Assembly: GCF_018614575.1 (NCBI RefSeq)
Contig: NZ_JAGGOJ010000005.1
Location: forward strand, 186,001-250,000
From: Streptomyces sp. ISL-10
Lineage (GTDB): Bacteria; Actinomycetota; Actinomycetes; Streptomycetales; Streptomycetaceae
Length of the DNA: 64,000 bases
Direction of reading: 5' to 3'
The position numbers were made by a program, and so were the translations under genes. Below are positions 1 through 8,367 of this stretch, in pieces. The notes under the pieces were generated by a model, which saw nothing but the letters and a program-made list of their open reading frames with translations, searched no databases and was not told where the DNA came from. Every line of letters starts with the position of its first letter. Position 1 is the stretch's first letter.

Positions 1-54
1 CACCGCGCGCTCGAAACCCGCGGCACCATCGGCAAGGTCGTCCTCGTCCCCTGA
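1..54 (+). CDS. C-terminal end of a zinc-type or quinone oxidoreductase (partial)
   Basis: Only the last 17 codons are in the window, ending at a TGA at 52-54. The tail reads HRALETRGTIGKVVLVP, which is the usual C-terminus of NADPH:quinone oxidoreductases and related medium-chain dehydrogenases. These enzymes transfer hydride from NADPH to quinones or carbonyl compounds in the cytoplasm. The rest of the gene lies upstream, so the family call is by resemblance of the tail only. Confidence 0.6.
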   Translation, partial: HRALETRGTIGKVVLVP

Positions 55-96
55 CCCCCACGGGCCCGGAGACCGCCCCCGCACCGGCCCCGGGCC

Positions 97-567
97 CTAC
101 GACCCCAGCGTCGCCAGCGCCCCGTCCGTCAGCCGGTACACCGTCCACTCGTCCTGCGGCTTCGCACCCAGCGACTCGTAGAACCGGATCGACGGCTCGT
201 TCCAATTCAGCACCGACCACTCGAGACGCTCGTAGCCACGCGCCACACAGATCCGCGCCAACTCCGTCAGCAACGCCTTCCCATGGCCCCCACCACGCAA
301 CTGCGGCCGCACATACAGATCCTCCAGATAGATCCCGTGCACCCCGCGCCACGTCGAGAAGTTCAAGAACCACAACGCGAACCCGGCCACCTCACCGGCA
401 TCCGTCTGCGCTATGTGCGCGAACGCGGCCGGCCGCTCCCCGAACAGAGCCTCACGCAACTGCCCCTCGGTCGCGTTCGCCTCGTGCAGAGCCTTCTCGT
501 ATTGGGCGAGTTCCCGCACCATCTCGTGGATCACGGGCACGTCATCAGGCGTAGCAGTACGAATCAT
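97..567 (-). CDS. GNAT family N-acetyltransferase, diamine/thialysine-acetyltransferase like
   Basis: A 156-residue single-domain GNAT. The acetyl-CoA loop region reads VRPQLRGGGHGKALL (V-x-R-x-x-G-x-G-K/A pattern) and the C-terminal half carries NEPSIRFYESLGA, typical of SAT-like enzymes that acetylate polyamines or thialysine. The frame is open upstream, but I chose the ATG at 565-567 because homologues begin with MIRTATPDD-type N-termini and the upstream extension is Arg-rich and unlike protein. It is convergent with the preceding partial gene and divergent from the FAD oxidoreductase. The true substrate is not visible from sequence. Confidence 0.85.
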   Translation of the reverse strand: MIRTATPDDVPVIHEMVRELAQYEKALHEANATEGQLREALFGERPAAFAHIAQTDAGEVAGFALWFLNFSTWRGVHGIYLEDLYVRPQLRGGGHGKALLTELARICVARGYERLEWSVLNWNEPSIRFYESLGAKPQDEWTVYRLTDGALATLGS

Positions 568-792
568 GCGCACAGCCTGCCCCGACGCCCGCCTGCCGTG
601 CCGGCGGCGTCCGAGCGATGGGCACGCAAACACCTCCACCAGCGCCGCCCCGACTCCTCCCCGTACGGCAGCAGCGAGGCGACCAGCTCATCGGAATGTC
701 GATCAGGCCGCGACCGTACGTCGCGAATCCCTGCCCGGAGCAGTAAATTCCGCCACACGAACGCGTCCACCGGCAGGGAAGCAGCAATCGAC

Positions 793-2184
793 ATGAGCAC
801 CGTCAACGGCGGCATATCGTTCTGGTACGCACAGGACGGCATCCCCACCCCTCGCGAACCCCTGCCCGGCGACACCACGGCCGACATCTGCATCGTCGGC
901 GGCGGATACACCGGCCTGTGGACCGCGTACTACCTCAAAAAGGCCGTCCCCTTCCTCAACATCACCGTCCTGGAAGCCGCGTTCTGCGGCTACGGCGCCT
1001 CCGGACGCAACGGCGGCTGGCTCTACAACGGCATCGCCGGACGCGACCGCTACGCCCGCCTCCACGGCCACGACGCCGCCGTCCGCCTCCAACAGGCCAT
1101 GAACGAGACCGTCGACGAAGTCATCCGCACCGCCGACGCGGAGGCCATCGACGCCGACATCCACAAGGGCGGCGTCCTCGAAATCGCCCACACCCCGGCC
1201 CAACTCGCCCGGCTCAAAGCCTTCCACTCCGTCGACATCGCCTTCGGCGAGAAGGACCGCCTCCTCCTCGGCGCCCGCGAGACCGCCGAACGCATCCACG
1301 TCACCGGCGCCGTCGCCTCCAGCTGGACTCCCCACGGCGCCCGCCTCCACCCCGGCAAGCTGGTCAAGGGCCTCGCCGCCGCCGTCGAGGCGCTCGGCGT
1401 CACCATCCACGAGTCCACCCCGGTCACCGAGATCAGACCCAAGCACGCCGTCACCCCCTACGGCACGGTCCGCGCCCCCTACATCCTGCGCTGCACCGAA
1501 GGCTTCACCGCCTCGCTCAAGGGCCGCCGCCGCACCTGGCTCCCCATGAACTCCTCCATGATCGTCACGGACCCCCTCCCCGAGCACCTCTGGTCCCAGA
1601 TCGGCTGGTCAGGACGCGAAACCCTCGGCGACATGGCCCACGCCTACATGTACGCCCAGCGCACCGCCGACGACCGCATCGCCATCGGCGGCCGGGGCGT
1701 CCCCTACCGCTACGGCTCCCGCACCGACCATGACGGCCGCACCCAGCCCGCCACCATCGAAGCCCTCCGCGAGATCCTCATCCGCTTCTTCCCCCAACTC
1801 GCCGGCACCGGCATCGCCCACGCCTGGTCCGGCGTCCTCGGTGTCCCCCGCAACTGGTGCGCCACCGTCACCCTCGACCGCTCCACCGGCCTCGGCTGGG
1901 CCGGCGGCTACGTCGGCTCCGGCGTCGCCACCGCCAACCTCGCCGCCCGTACCCTGCGTGACCTGATCCAACAGGACTCCGGCCAGTCCGGCCCGACCGG
2001 CCTGACGACCCTTCCCTGGGTGAACCACAAGGTCCGCAACTGGGAACCCGAACCCCTGCGCTGGCTGGGCGTCCACACCCTCTACGCGGCCTACCGCGCG
2101 GCAGACCGCCGCGAATCCACCACCCACACGGCTACGACGCATCGCCTGGCGGCACTGGCGGACAAGATCTCGGGCCGCCATTGA
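793..2184 (+). CDS. FAD-dependent oxidoreductase (DAO/glycine-oxidase type)
   Basis: A 463-residue DAO-family flavoprotein. The ADP-binding Rossmann motif lies near residues 33-52 (ADICIVGGGYTGLWTAYYL, GxGxxG), followed by GASGRNGGWL, typical of enzymes that oxidise amines or amino acids with covalent or tight FAD. The C-terminal GWAGGYVGSGVATANLAA segment is the second FAD contact of the family. I chose ATG 793 because protein-like sequence begins there; the same frame stays open to 283 but overlaps the GNAT. Downstream is the tRNA-Thr, transcribed the other way. The amine substrate is unknown. Confidence 0.85.
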   Translation: MSTVNGGISFWYAQDGIPTPREPLPGDTTADICIVGGGYTGLWTAYYLKKAVPFLNITVLEAAFCGYGASGRNGGWLYNGIAGRDRYARLHGHDAAVRLQQAMNETVDEVIRTADAEAIDADIHKGGVLEIAHTPAQLARLKAFHSVDIAFGEKDRLLLGARETAERIHVTGAVASSWTPHGARLHPGKLVKGLAAAVEALGVTIHESTPVTEIRPKHAVTPYGTVRAPYILRCTEGFTASLKGRRRTWLPMNSSMIVTDPLPEHLWSQIGWSGRETLGDMAHAYMYAQRTADDRIAIGGRGVPYRYGSRTDHDGRTQPATIEALREILIRFFPQLAGTGIAHAWSGVLGVPRNWCATVTLDRSTGLGWAGGYVGSGVATANLAARTLRDLIQQDSGQSGPTGLTTLPWVNHKVRNWEPEPLRWLGVHTLYAAYRAADRRESTTHTATTHRLAALADKISGRH

Positions 2185-2254
2185 CGCCCCCGGACCGGGC
2201 GGCCCCCGGCCGCCCCCCTGCTCCCGCTGCCGCCGATACGCACCCGCAAAACGA

Positions 2255-2287
2255 ACGTGTCCCGGACCTGAGAAGCCCGGGACACGT
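2255..2287 (-). terminator. Intrinsic terminator of the tRNA-Thr gene
   Basis: Perfect 11-bp inverted repeat (2255-2265 with 2277-2287, loop 11). Read on the minus strand it lies just past the 3' end of the tRNA and is followed by TCGTTTT. It probably also stops readthrough from the FAD oxidoreductase. Confidence 0.75.
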
Positions 2288-2293
2288 GTTCGG

Positions 2294-2370
2294 TGGAGCC
2301 CCCTGTCGGATTCGAACCGACGACCTACGCATTACAAGTGCGTTGCTCTGGCCAACTGAGCTAAGGAGGC
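2294..2370 (-). tRNA. tRNA-Thr (anticodon TGT)
   Basis: The minus strand folds as a cloverleaf. A 7-bp acceptor stem pairs GCCTCCT with AGGGGGC (one G-U). The anticodon stem CGCA/TGCG encloses the loop CTTGTAA, giving anticodon TGT (Thr, ACA). The T arm is GTCGG-TTCGAAT-CCGAC. The discriminator is T (2297) and CCA is encoded at 2294-2296. The body alone spans 2297-2370. Confidence 0.95.
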
Positions 2371-2670
2371 AGCGTCACGCAGGGTCACCCGCGCGTGAAG
2401 GCGTCACCACTCTACACAGAGCCGTGAATCACCGGCCAAGAGGTTTGCCCCTCGCGTAACCGACCAGTCACACGGTCGCTGAACGGGCTCAAGTGCTGTT
2501 CCGACCGGACAGCAGGGAGGGGTCCTTTGAAAATTTCGTCGGCCACCGACTGCTGACAGATCCGACATCGCCAGGTAGCGTCACCGCAAGTCCACCCATG
2601 GGTGGACTGGACCACTCCCTCTACAACGGATCGTCCGGCACGTTCCTGCCGGTGAAGGGAGCCATTCACC
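2371..2670. other. Intergenic region between tRNA-Thr and msiK
   Basis: No gene seen in these 300 bp. It carries the promoters of both flanking genes, the palindrome/dre-like site (2589-2616) and a -10-like TACAAC at 2622-2627 for msiK. Confidence 0.7.
2589..2616 (+). promoter_or_regulatory. Candidate msiK operator: 20-bp palindrome overlapping a dre-like site
   Basis: AGTCCACCCATGGGTGGACT (2589-2608) is a perfect 20-bp palindrome. It overlaps GGTGGACTGGACCACT (2601-2616), which matches 13 of 16 positions of the DasR-responsive element AGTGGTCTAGACCACT. The site lies just upstream of a -10-like TACAAC at 2622-2627, so a bound protein would block or modulate the msiK promoter. The assignment to DasR is inference. 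Confidence 0.45.
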
Positions 2671-3798
2671 ATGGCTACTGTCACGTTCGACAAGGCGACC
2701 CGGATCTATCCGGGTTCCGACAAGCCCGCCGTCGACCAGCTCGACATCCAGACCGAGGACGGCGAGTTCCTCGTCCTCGTCGGCCCCTCCGGCTGCGGCA
2801 AGTCCACCTCCCTGCGCATGCTCGCCGGGCTCGAAGACGTCAACGGCGGGTCCATCCGGATCGGTGAGCGCGACGTCACTCACCTGCCGCCCAAGGACCG
2901 GGACATCGCCATGGTGTTCCAGAACTACGCGCTCTACCCGCACATGAGCGTCGCCGACAACATGGGCTTCGCGCTCAAGATCGCGGGCGTGAACAAGAGC
3001 GAGATCCGCAAGAAGGTCGAAGAGGCCGCGAAGATCCTCGACCTCACCGAGTACCTGGACCGCAAGCCGAAGGCGCTCTCCGGTGGTCAGCGTCAGCGTG
3101 TCGCCATGGGCCGGGCCATCGTGCGCGAGCCGCAGGTCTTCCTCATGGACGAGCCGCTGTCGAACCTCGACGCCAAGCTCCGTGTCTCCACGCGTACGCA
3201 GATCGCGTCGCTGCAGCGCCGTCTCGGCATCACCACGGTGTACGTCACGCACGACCAGGTCGAGGCCATGACCATGGGCGACCGTGTGGCGGTGCTCAAG
3301 GACGGTCTGCTCCAGCAGGTGGACTCGCCGCGCAACATGTACGACCGCCCGGCCAACCTCTTCGTCGCCGGCTTCATCGGCTCCCCGGCCATGAACCTGG
3401 TCGAGGTCCCGATCACCGACGGCGGTGTGAAGTTCGGCAACAGCGTCGTCCCGGTGTCCCGCGAGGCCCTGTCGGCCGCCGCCGGCAAGGGCGACACGAC
3501 CGTGACGGTCGGTGTCCGCCCGGAGCACTTCGACGTCGTCGAGCACGGCGGTGCGCAGACCGCGACGCTCTCCAAGGACGCGCCGGCCGGCCTCGCCGTG
3601 TCGGTGAACGTCGTCGAGGAGCTCGGCGCCGACGGCTATGTGTACGGCTCCGCCCACGTCGGCGGCGAGCACAAGGACCTGGTCGTCCGGGTCGGCGGCC
3701 GCAGCGTGCCGGACAAGGGCAGCGAGCTGCACGTCGTGCCGCGTACGGGCGAGATCCACGTCTTCTCGACGTCGACGGGCGAGCGTCTGAGCGACTGA
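2671..3798 (+). CDS. msiK: Multiple-sugar-import ABC transporter ATPase MsiK
   Basis: A 375-residue CUT1-type ABC ATPase. Walker A GPSGCGKST is at 38-46, the Q-loop at Q84, signature LSGGQ at 136-140, Walker B FLMDEP at 157-162 and the H-loop His at 194. A C-terminal MalK-like OB/TOBE domain follows (about 235-375). In Streptomyces, MsiK is the shared ATPase energising several carbohydrate importers (cellobiose, maltose, chitobiose), whose own operons lack an ATPase gene. Its monocistronic setting here, with no permease or binding protein nearby, fits that role. The ATG is preceded by GAAGGGAG. A palindromic operator precedes the gene and a strong terminator follows it. Confidence 0.95.
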   Translation: MATVTFDKATRIYPGSDKPAVDQLDIQTEDGEFLVLVGPSGCGKSTSLRMLAGLEDVNGGSIRIGERDVTHLPPKDRDIAMVFQNYALYPHMSVADNMGFALKIAGVNKSEIRKKVEEAAKILDLTEYLDRKPKALSGGQRQRVAMGRAIVREPQVFLMDEPLSNLDAKLRVSTRTQIASLQRRLGITTVYVTHDQVEAMTMGDRVAVLKDGLLQQVDSPRNMYDRPANLFVAGFIGSPAMNLVEVPITDGGVKFGNSVVPVSREALSAAAGKGDTTVTVGVRPEHFDVVEHGGAQTATLSKDAPAGLAVSVNVVEELGADGYVYGSAHVGGEHKDLVVRVGGRSVPDKGSELHVVPRTGEIHVFSTSTGERLSD

Positions 3799-3817
3799 CG
3801 CGCTCTCGGTGGCACAG

Positions 3818-3856
3818 AGCCGGGCTCCGCACGGGACGTGCGGAGCCCGGCTTTTT
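3818..3856 (+). terminator. Rho-independent terminator of msiK
   Basis: Perfect 15-bp stem (3818-3832 with 3838-3852), 5-nt loop, then TTTTT. It starts 20 bp after the msiK stop codon. Confidence 0.9.
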
Positions 3857-3997
3857 CATGCAGGCGACCAAGTCCAGGCTGTACATCGGCATTTCACCCC
3901 GGTGCGTCAACACCCGATTCGAAAAGCAGCCTCGAACCATCCCCCGAGCGAGTGACGGAATGTCCCCAAACCATCACTGGCCGCTACGCTCGCTCGC

Positions 3998-4420
3998 GTG
4001 ACCCACACAGCCCGCCGAATCGGCCGCACTCTCGCCCTCGTTCTGCCTGTCGTCCTGGTGCTCTCAGGAACCCTCGCGGTGTCCAGCGTCCCGTGGGCGG
4101 GCCAGGCGACCGAGTCGCACGTGCTCACCGTCTCCTCCGAGCACGTCTCGGTACGCGCCAAGTCCCGTGCGCCGCAGGACGTTCTCCGCGACAAGCTGCT
4201 CACCCAGCTGCAGACGACGGACCCGGGCGTCGCGCTCACGCATCTTCAGCGCGAGGTGGAGGCGCGTCCGTCGCTCGCCCAGCACTGCATGTCGATCGCC
4301 CGCGCCCTGGGCCGTGCCGCCGTGGACCGCTACGGGCCGACGCGCGCGCAGCGGTTCTCGCGCCCCGTCTGCGACACCTCCTTCGCCACGGGCGTCCAGC
4401 AGCAGGTGCTCGGCCATTGA
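3998..4420 (+). CDS. Small secreted protein of unknown function
   Basis: A 140-residue protein with a GTG start. The N-terminus has RR followed by a hydrophobic stretch (about residues 11-32, LALVLPVVLVLSGTLAVSS), so it is probably a Sec signal peptide or a single membrane anchor. The mature part is polar, with two Cys (in AQHCMS and PVCDTS) that could form a disulfide outside the cell. I recognise no domain. It sits alone between the msiK terminator and the nucleotidyltransferase gene. Confidence 0.7.
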   Translation: MTHTARRIGRTLALVLPVVLVLSGTLAVSSVPWAGQATESHVLTVSSEHVSVRAKSRAPQDVLRDKLLTQLQTTDPGVALTHLQREVEARPSLAQHCMSIARALGRAAVDRYGPTRAQRFSRPVCDTSFATGVQQQVLGH

Positions 4421-4577
4421 GGCCGCGCCTGCTGCCGGACCGGAGGGACCGCCTGAGGGGCCAGGCGCGGCCGCGTAGGCGGTCGGCAGCACCGATTCAT
4501 GGACCGGTTGACGGACCGGGCCCGCGGACGCGGGTCCGGTCCGTGTCGTGTCCGGCGGTGCGCATAGGGTTCACGGC

Positions 4578-5300
4578 ATGCAGACGCCTACGTATCCGAC
4601 GCAGGCCGTGATCCTGGCGGGTGGCCAGGGCTCGCGGCTGCGCCCGTACACCGACGACCGCCCCAAGCCGATGGTGGAGATCCCAGGCACGGGGGTGCCG
4701 ATCATCGGACATCAGCTGGCCTGGCTGGCGGCGGAAGGCGTGACCGATGCCGTGGTCTCGTGCGGCCATCTCGCCGAGGTGCTCCAGGAGTGGCTGAAGA
4801 GCGCCGAACTGCCGCTGCGGGTCACGACGGTGGTGGAGACGGAGCCGCTGGGCCGCGGCGGCGGTCTGAAGTACGCGGCGGCGAGTCTGCCGCATCCGGA
4901 CCGGCCGTGGTACGCGACGAACGGTGACATCTGGACGCGCTTCTCACTGCGCGAGATGGCGGCGTTCCACTCGGAGCGTGACGCGACGGCGACGCTGGCA
5001 CTGGCCCGGCCCCGGATTCCGTGGGGCGCGGTGGAGACGGACACGTTCGGGCACATCACGGACTTCATCGAGTCGCCGCCGTCGCCGTATCTCATCAACG
5101 CGGGTGTGTATGTGTTCTCGGCCGCGTTCACGGGCCTGCTGCCGGACGTCGGTGACCATGAGCGCACGACGTTCCCGCGGCTGGCCCGGGAGCGGCGCCT
5201 GGCGGGTTTCCCCCTGCCGCAGGGGGCGTACTGGCGGGCGATCGACACGGCGAAGGATCTGACCGAGGCCGCCAAGGAGCTCGCCGCGCAGACGCGCTGA
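4578..5300 (+). CDS. Sugar-1-phosphate nucleotidyltransferase
   Basis: A 240-residue NTP_transferase family enzyme. The signature AVILAGGQGSRLRPYTDDRPKPMVEI occupies residues 9-34, with GGxGxRLxPxTxxxPKPM being the nucleotide and sugar-phosphate loop. NGDIW near 115 carries the metal-binding Asp. It would activate a sugar-1-phosphate with NTP (GDP-mannose, dTDP-glucose or similar). Homologues of this short form lack the C-terminal left-handed beta-helix. The transcript looks leaderless: TAGGGT (4565-4570) ends 7 nt before the ATG and no Shine-Dalgarno is seen. The sugar is not determinable. Confidence 0.85.
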   Translation: MQTPTYPTQAVILAGGQGSRLRPYTDDRPKPMVEIPGTGVPIIGHQLAWLAAEGVTDAVVSCGHLAEVLQEWLKSAELPLRVTTVVETEPLGRGGGLKYAAASLPHPDRPWYATNGDIWTRFSLREMAAFHSERDATATLALARPRIPWGAVETDTFGHITDFIESPPSPYLINAGVYVFSAAFTGLLPDVGDHERTTFPRLARERRLAGFPLPQGAYWRAIDTAKDLTEAAKELAAQTR

Positions 5301-5338
5301 GCCGCTGAGCCGCTGAGCCGACGCGGGTGTGGTGGACA

Positions 5339-5384
5339 CGCGTCAGGGCGGTCACCGGAAGTATGCGGTGACCGCCCTGACGCG
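5339..5384. terminator. Bidirectional terminator between convergent genes
   Basis: Perfect 19-bp inverted repeat (5339-5357 with 5366-5384, loop 8). It lies exactly between the ends of the nucleotidyltransferase gene (+) and the DoxX gene (-). Confidence 0.85.
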
Positions 5385-5398
5385 TATACGGTCTCGGC

Positions 5399-7015
5399 TC
5401 AGCCCAGCAGGCCGCCGATGACGCCCCCGGAGGAGCTGCCGCCGGAGTCTCCCGTGCCGCCACTGGGGGCCCCCGAGCCGGCGCCGCCGCTGGAGGTGCT
5501 CCCGGAGCCGGCGCCGCCGCTGGAGGTGGGGCCGGAGCTCGTGGTCGGCGGCGGGGCCGGCTGCGAGTCCGTGGGGGCCTGCTGGCCGGTGCCCTGGGTG
5601 TGGCTGGGGGTGCCGCCCACCTGGCCGGTCTCGCGGACGCTGTCCTTGGCGGGTGGGGAGGCCTTGGACGTGGGGGTGCCGGAGCGGCTGGCCGAGGGGG
5701 ACGGCCGGTCCTCGCGCGCGCCGGACGGGCTGCGTTCGATGCCGGGTTCCAGCGGGATCGGGGCGCCGGGCAGGTGGTTGCTGGGGTTCTGGTCGGGGCC
5801 GGGCACGGTGACGACCTCGGTGGAGCGGACGGCGCCGCCGAGCATGGATCCGGTGAGCATGGTGAGACCCACGACGACGGCGGCGGCGAGCCCGCCGCGG
5901 CGCAGTACGCGGCGACGCAGGTCCCAGATCTCGGAGCGCGGGCCGAGGGTGCGCCATGCCTCGCCGGCGAGGTGGCCGTCGATGGAGTAGACGGGGGCGC
6001 CGGCGATGATCAGCGGGGACCAGGCGGCGAGGAAGATGAGGTCGGGGGCGTCGTAGACGGGAACGGTCCGCCAGCTGACGGTGAGGATCAGCGCGGCGGA
6101 CAGCAGGCCGCCGATGGCGGCGGCGACGCGCTGCCACAGGCCGAGGACGGTGAGGACGCCGACGACGACCTGGAGGAAGGCGACGGTGAGTCCGGCGCCG
6201 ATCGGGTGCGCGAGCGCGAAGTCGCGCATCGGCTCGGCCAGCGCCCAGGGGTGGAGCGAGCCCAGCCACTTGATCAGGGAACCGCGGTCGCCGCCGTCGA
6301 AGTAGACGGGGTCGCAGAGCTTGCCCATGCCGGCGTACACGGAGATCAGGCCGAGGAGCACGCGCAGCGGAAGGAGCACCACGCCGAGGTTCATTCGGCG
6401 GCCGGGGTAGTAGGCGTGCCGTGTGGGGTCACCGGCGGGCCGCCGGGCGACGTGCTCCTGGGCGGCGGTCGGGGCGATCTCCGCGTACGGCTCGGGGGCG
6501 TAGGTGTCCTGGCCGTAGGAGTCGTAGGAGCCGTAGGAGTCGTGCGAGCCGTAGGAGTCGTGCGAGCCGTACGAGCCGTACGAGTCGTAGGCGCCGGCGG
6601 CCTGGCGCATGGGCGGCAGCAGGGGGCGGCCGTCGGTGACCGCGGGGTGCTGCACGGTGTCGTCGCCGAGGTCGACGCGCGGCATGACCTGGGTGGCGCC
6701 GGCGTTGTACGGATCGTGCTCCAGGGTGGTGTTGCGCACGGCCTGGAGGAGTCCGGTCGCGCCGGAGTCCCCAGGTGCGGACCTGCCGCTCCATACGACG
6801 GGTGCCCTGCGCCGCGCGGCGGTGCCCTGCGCGCCGACGAAGGCGAGCCGTGCGGTGTCGGCCGTGGCACGTGCGGGGCGCGGGCTCTGGGCGAGCTGCA
6901 CCCGGAAGCTGGCGTGGTTGACGATGACCTGCGAGGGATCGCAGTTCACCTTGACCATGCTCAGTGCAGGCTGATCATCGAACCCGGACCGGGGCGTTCT
7001 GGTGTCCACACTCAT
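5399..7015 (-). CDS. DoxX-family membrane protein with tyrosine/serine repeats
   Basis: A 538-residue protein. Residues 1-135 are a variable cytoplasmic N-terminus; about 140-170 is a YDSYGSYGSHDSYGS low-complexity repeat; about 210-375 is the DoxX domain (four hydrophobic segments starting LGVVLLPLRVLLGLISVYAGMGKL). A Pro/Ser/Gly-rich C-terminal tail of about 150 residues ends in GGVIGGLLG and includes a duplicated SGPTSSGGAGSGS-type unit. DoxX proteins are membrane partners in redox and thiol-stress responses in actinobacteria, but the role here is inferred. The start at 7015 is an ATG; internal ATGs (such as 6958-6960) are alternatives. Confidence 0.85.
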   Translation of the reverse strand: MSVDTRTPRSGFDDQPALSMVKVNCDPSQVIVNHASFRVQLAQSPRPARATADTARLAFVGAQGTAARRRAPVVWSGRSAPGDSGATGLLQAVRNTTLEHDPYNAGATQVMPRVDLGDDTVQHPAVTDGRPLLPPMRQAAGAYDSYGSYGSHDSYGSHDSYGSYDSYGQDTYAPEPYAEIAPTAAQEHVARRPAGDPTRHAYYPGRRMNLGVVLLPLRVLLGLISVYAGMGKLCDPVYFDGGDRGSLIKWLGSLHPWALAEPMRDFALAHPIGAGLTVAFLQVVVGVLTVLGLWQRVAAAIGGLLSAALILTVSWRTVPVYDAPDLIFLAAWSPLIIAGAPVYSIDGHLAGEAWRTLGPRSEIWDLRRRVLRRGGLAAAVVVGLTMLTGSMLGGAVRSTEVVTVPGPDQNPSNHLPGAPIPLEPGIERSPSGAREDRPSPSASRSGTPTSKASPPAKDSVRETGQVGGTPSHTQGTGQQAPTDSQPAPPPTTSSGPTSSGGAGSGSTSSGGAGSGAPSGGTGDSGGSSSGGVIGGLLG

Positions 7016-7325
7016 CTAACCGAGTGACGTGTGTTTTGGGCACGGCCCCGACCCGCCCGATCTGTCGGAGACCCGTCAAGAGCGCCTTTTGAGCCTTTTC
7101 GACTGTCCTCTACCGGGTCTGCCCACCTCGCGGCACACTCTGGCGCTCGCTGCCCTTACGGCACTCCCCGGTGGTTCGATCCACACCCGGCCGGGCTCGG
7201 TCGGGCCCGGCCGGGATCACCGGGTCCGTCCACGCCCGGCCGGGGTCATCCCCGCCGGGTCGGTCCACGCCCGCCTGGTCAGTCCGCGCCCGGCGGGTCG
7301 GTGCCGATCCGCCGGGCGATACGCC
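7016..7325. other. Intergenic region with short GGCCGGG-type repeats
   Basis: No gene seen. About 7160-7320 contains several imperfect copies of a GTCCACGCCCGGCCGGGG-like unit and many CCGG/GGCC palindromes, so it may form secondary structure. The promoter of the DoxX gene should lie at its left end. Confidence 0.5.
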
Positions 7326-8273
7326 TCAGCGGCGCTTGGCCGCCTCGTAGAGCACGACACCTGCCGCGACGCCCGCGTTCAGGGACTCCGCGCCGCCCGG
7401 CATGGGGATGCGGACCAGGTAGTCGCAGGTCTCGCCGACCAGGCGGGACAGGCCCTTGCCCTCGCTGCCGACCACGATCACGACCGGGCCGCCGAGCGCC
7501 TCCAGGTCGCCGACTTCGGTGTCGCCGTCGGCGGCGAGACCGACGACGGTGAGGCCGGCCTTCTGGTACGACTCCAGGGCGCGGGTCAGGTTGGTGGCGC
7601 GCGCGACGGGCGTGCGCGCGGCCGTGCCGGCCGAGGTCTTCCAGGCGCCCGCGGTCATGCCGGCCGCCCGGCGCTCGGGCACGACGACGCCGTGGCCGCC
7701 GAACGCGGACACGGAGCGGACGACCGCGCCCAGGTTGCGCGGGTCGGTCACGCCGTCGAGGGCGACGATCAGCGGGTCCTCGCCGTCGTCGAAGGCGGCG
7801 GCCGCGAGGTCCTCGGGGTGCGCGTACTCGTACGGCGGGACCTGGAGCACCAGGCCCTGGTGGTTGAGCCCGTTCGTCATCCGGTCGAGCTCGGGCCGCG
7901 GGGCCTCCATGATGTTGATGTTGCCGCGGCCGGTCGCGAGCTGGAGGGCCTCGCGGACGCGCTCGTCGTTGTCGATGAACTGCTGCACGTAGAGCGTGGA
8001 GGCGGGCACGCCGTCACGCAGCGCCTCGAAGACCGGATTGCGGCCGACGACCATCTCCGAGGCGCCCTTGCCGCCGCGGCGCGCGACGGTACGGCGCTGT
8101 GTCTGCTTGGCCTTGGCGTTGGCGAGGCGGTTCTTGACGTGTCCCTTGCGTGCGGACGCGGGCGGCGTCGGCCCCTTGCCCTCGAGTGAGCGGCGCCGCT
8201 TGCCACCGCTGCCGACCTGCGCGCCCTTCTTGTTGGACGTGCGGCGGTTCCTGCGCTGGCTGTTCCCGGCCAT
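7326..8273 (-). CDS. rlmB: 23S rRNA (guanosine-2'-O-)-methyltransferase, RlmB/TrmH family
   Basis: A 315-residue SPOUT methyltransferase. A basic N-terminal extension (about 1-70, rich in R and K, typical of Streptomyces) precedes the substrate-binding domain ([15 protein letters not shown]) and the knotted SAM-binding domain with motifs [17 protein letters not shown] and [13 protein letters not shown]. RlmB methylates G2251 (E. coli numbering) of 23S rRNA. It follows cysS in the same direction, after a hairpin terminator, so cotranscription is only partial at best. The cysS-rlmB pairing is conserved across actinobacteria and Firmicutes. Confidence 0.93.
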   Translation of the reverse strand: MAGNSQRRNRRTSNKKGAQVGSGGKRRRSLEGKGPTPPASARKGHVKNRLANAKAKQTQRRTVARRGGKGASEMVVGRNPVFEALRDGVPASTLYVQQFIDNDERVREALQLATGRGNINIMEAPRPELDRMTNGLNHQGLVLQVPPYEYAHPEDLAAAAFDDGEDPLIVALDGVTDPRNLGAVVRSVSAFGGHGVVVPERRAAGMTAGAWKTSAGTAARTPVARATNLTRALESYQKAGLTVVGLAADGDTEVGDLEALGGPVVIVVGSEGKGLSRLVGETCDYLVRIPMPGGAESLNAGVAAGVVLYEAAKRR

Positions 8274-8327
8274 GACCTACCTGTTTCTGTAAAGCTCGCT
8301 CAAACAAAAGTGTGTACGTGAGGAAGT

Positions 8328-8353
8328 GTGCCGCCCGGTGGTCCGGGCGGCAC
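8328..8353 (-). terminator. Hairpin after cysS
   Basis: Perfect 11-bp stem (8328-8338 with 8343-8353, loop TGGT), 15 bp past the cysS stop and before rlmB. On the minus strand it is followed by TTCCTC, a weak T-tract. Confidence 0.6.
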
Positions 8354-8367
8354 ATCGCGCCGGTGGC

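Noticed and set aside
283..792. N-terminal extension of the FAD oxidoreductase
   Set aside because: Open in frame but Arg/Pro/Ser-rich, antisense to the GNAT gene, and upstream of the conserved start of the family.
2294..2370. tRNA-Thr as attachment site of an integrated element
   Set aside because: No integrase nearby and no duplicated 3' tRNA end in the window. The integrase remnant is 15 kb away.
2581..3759. 392-codon open frame antisense to msiK
   Set aside because: Shadow ORF, low-complexity composition; msiK carries every ABC motif.
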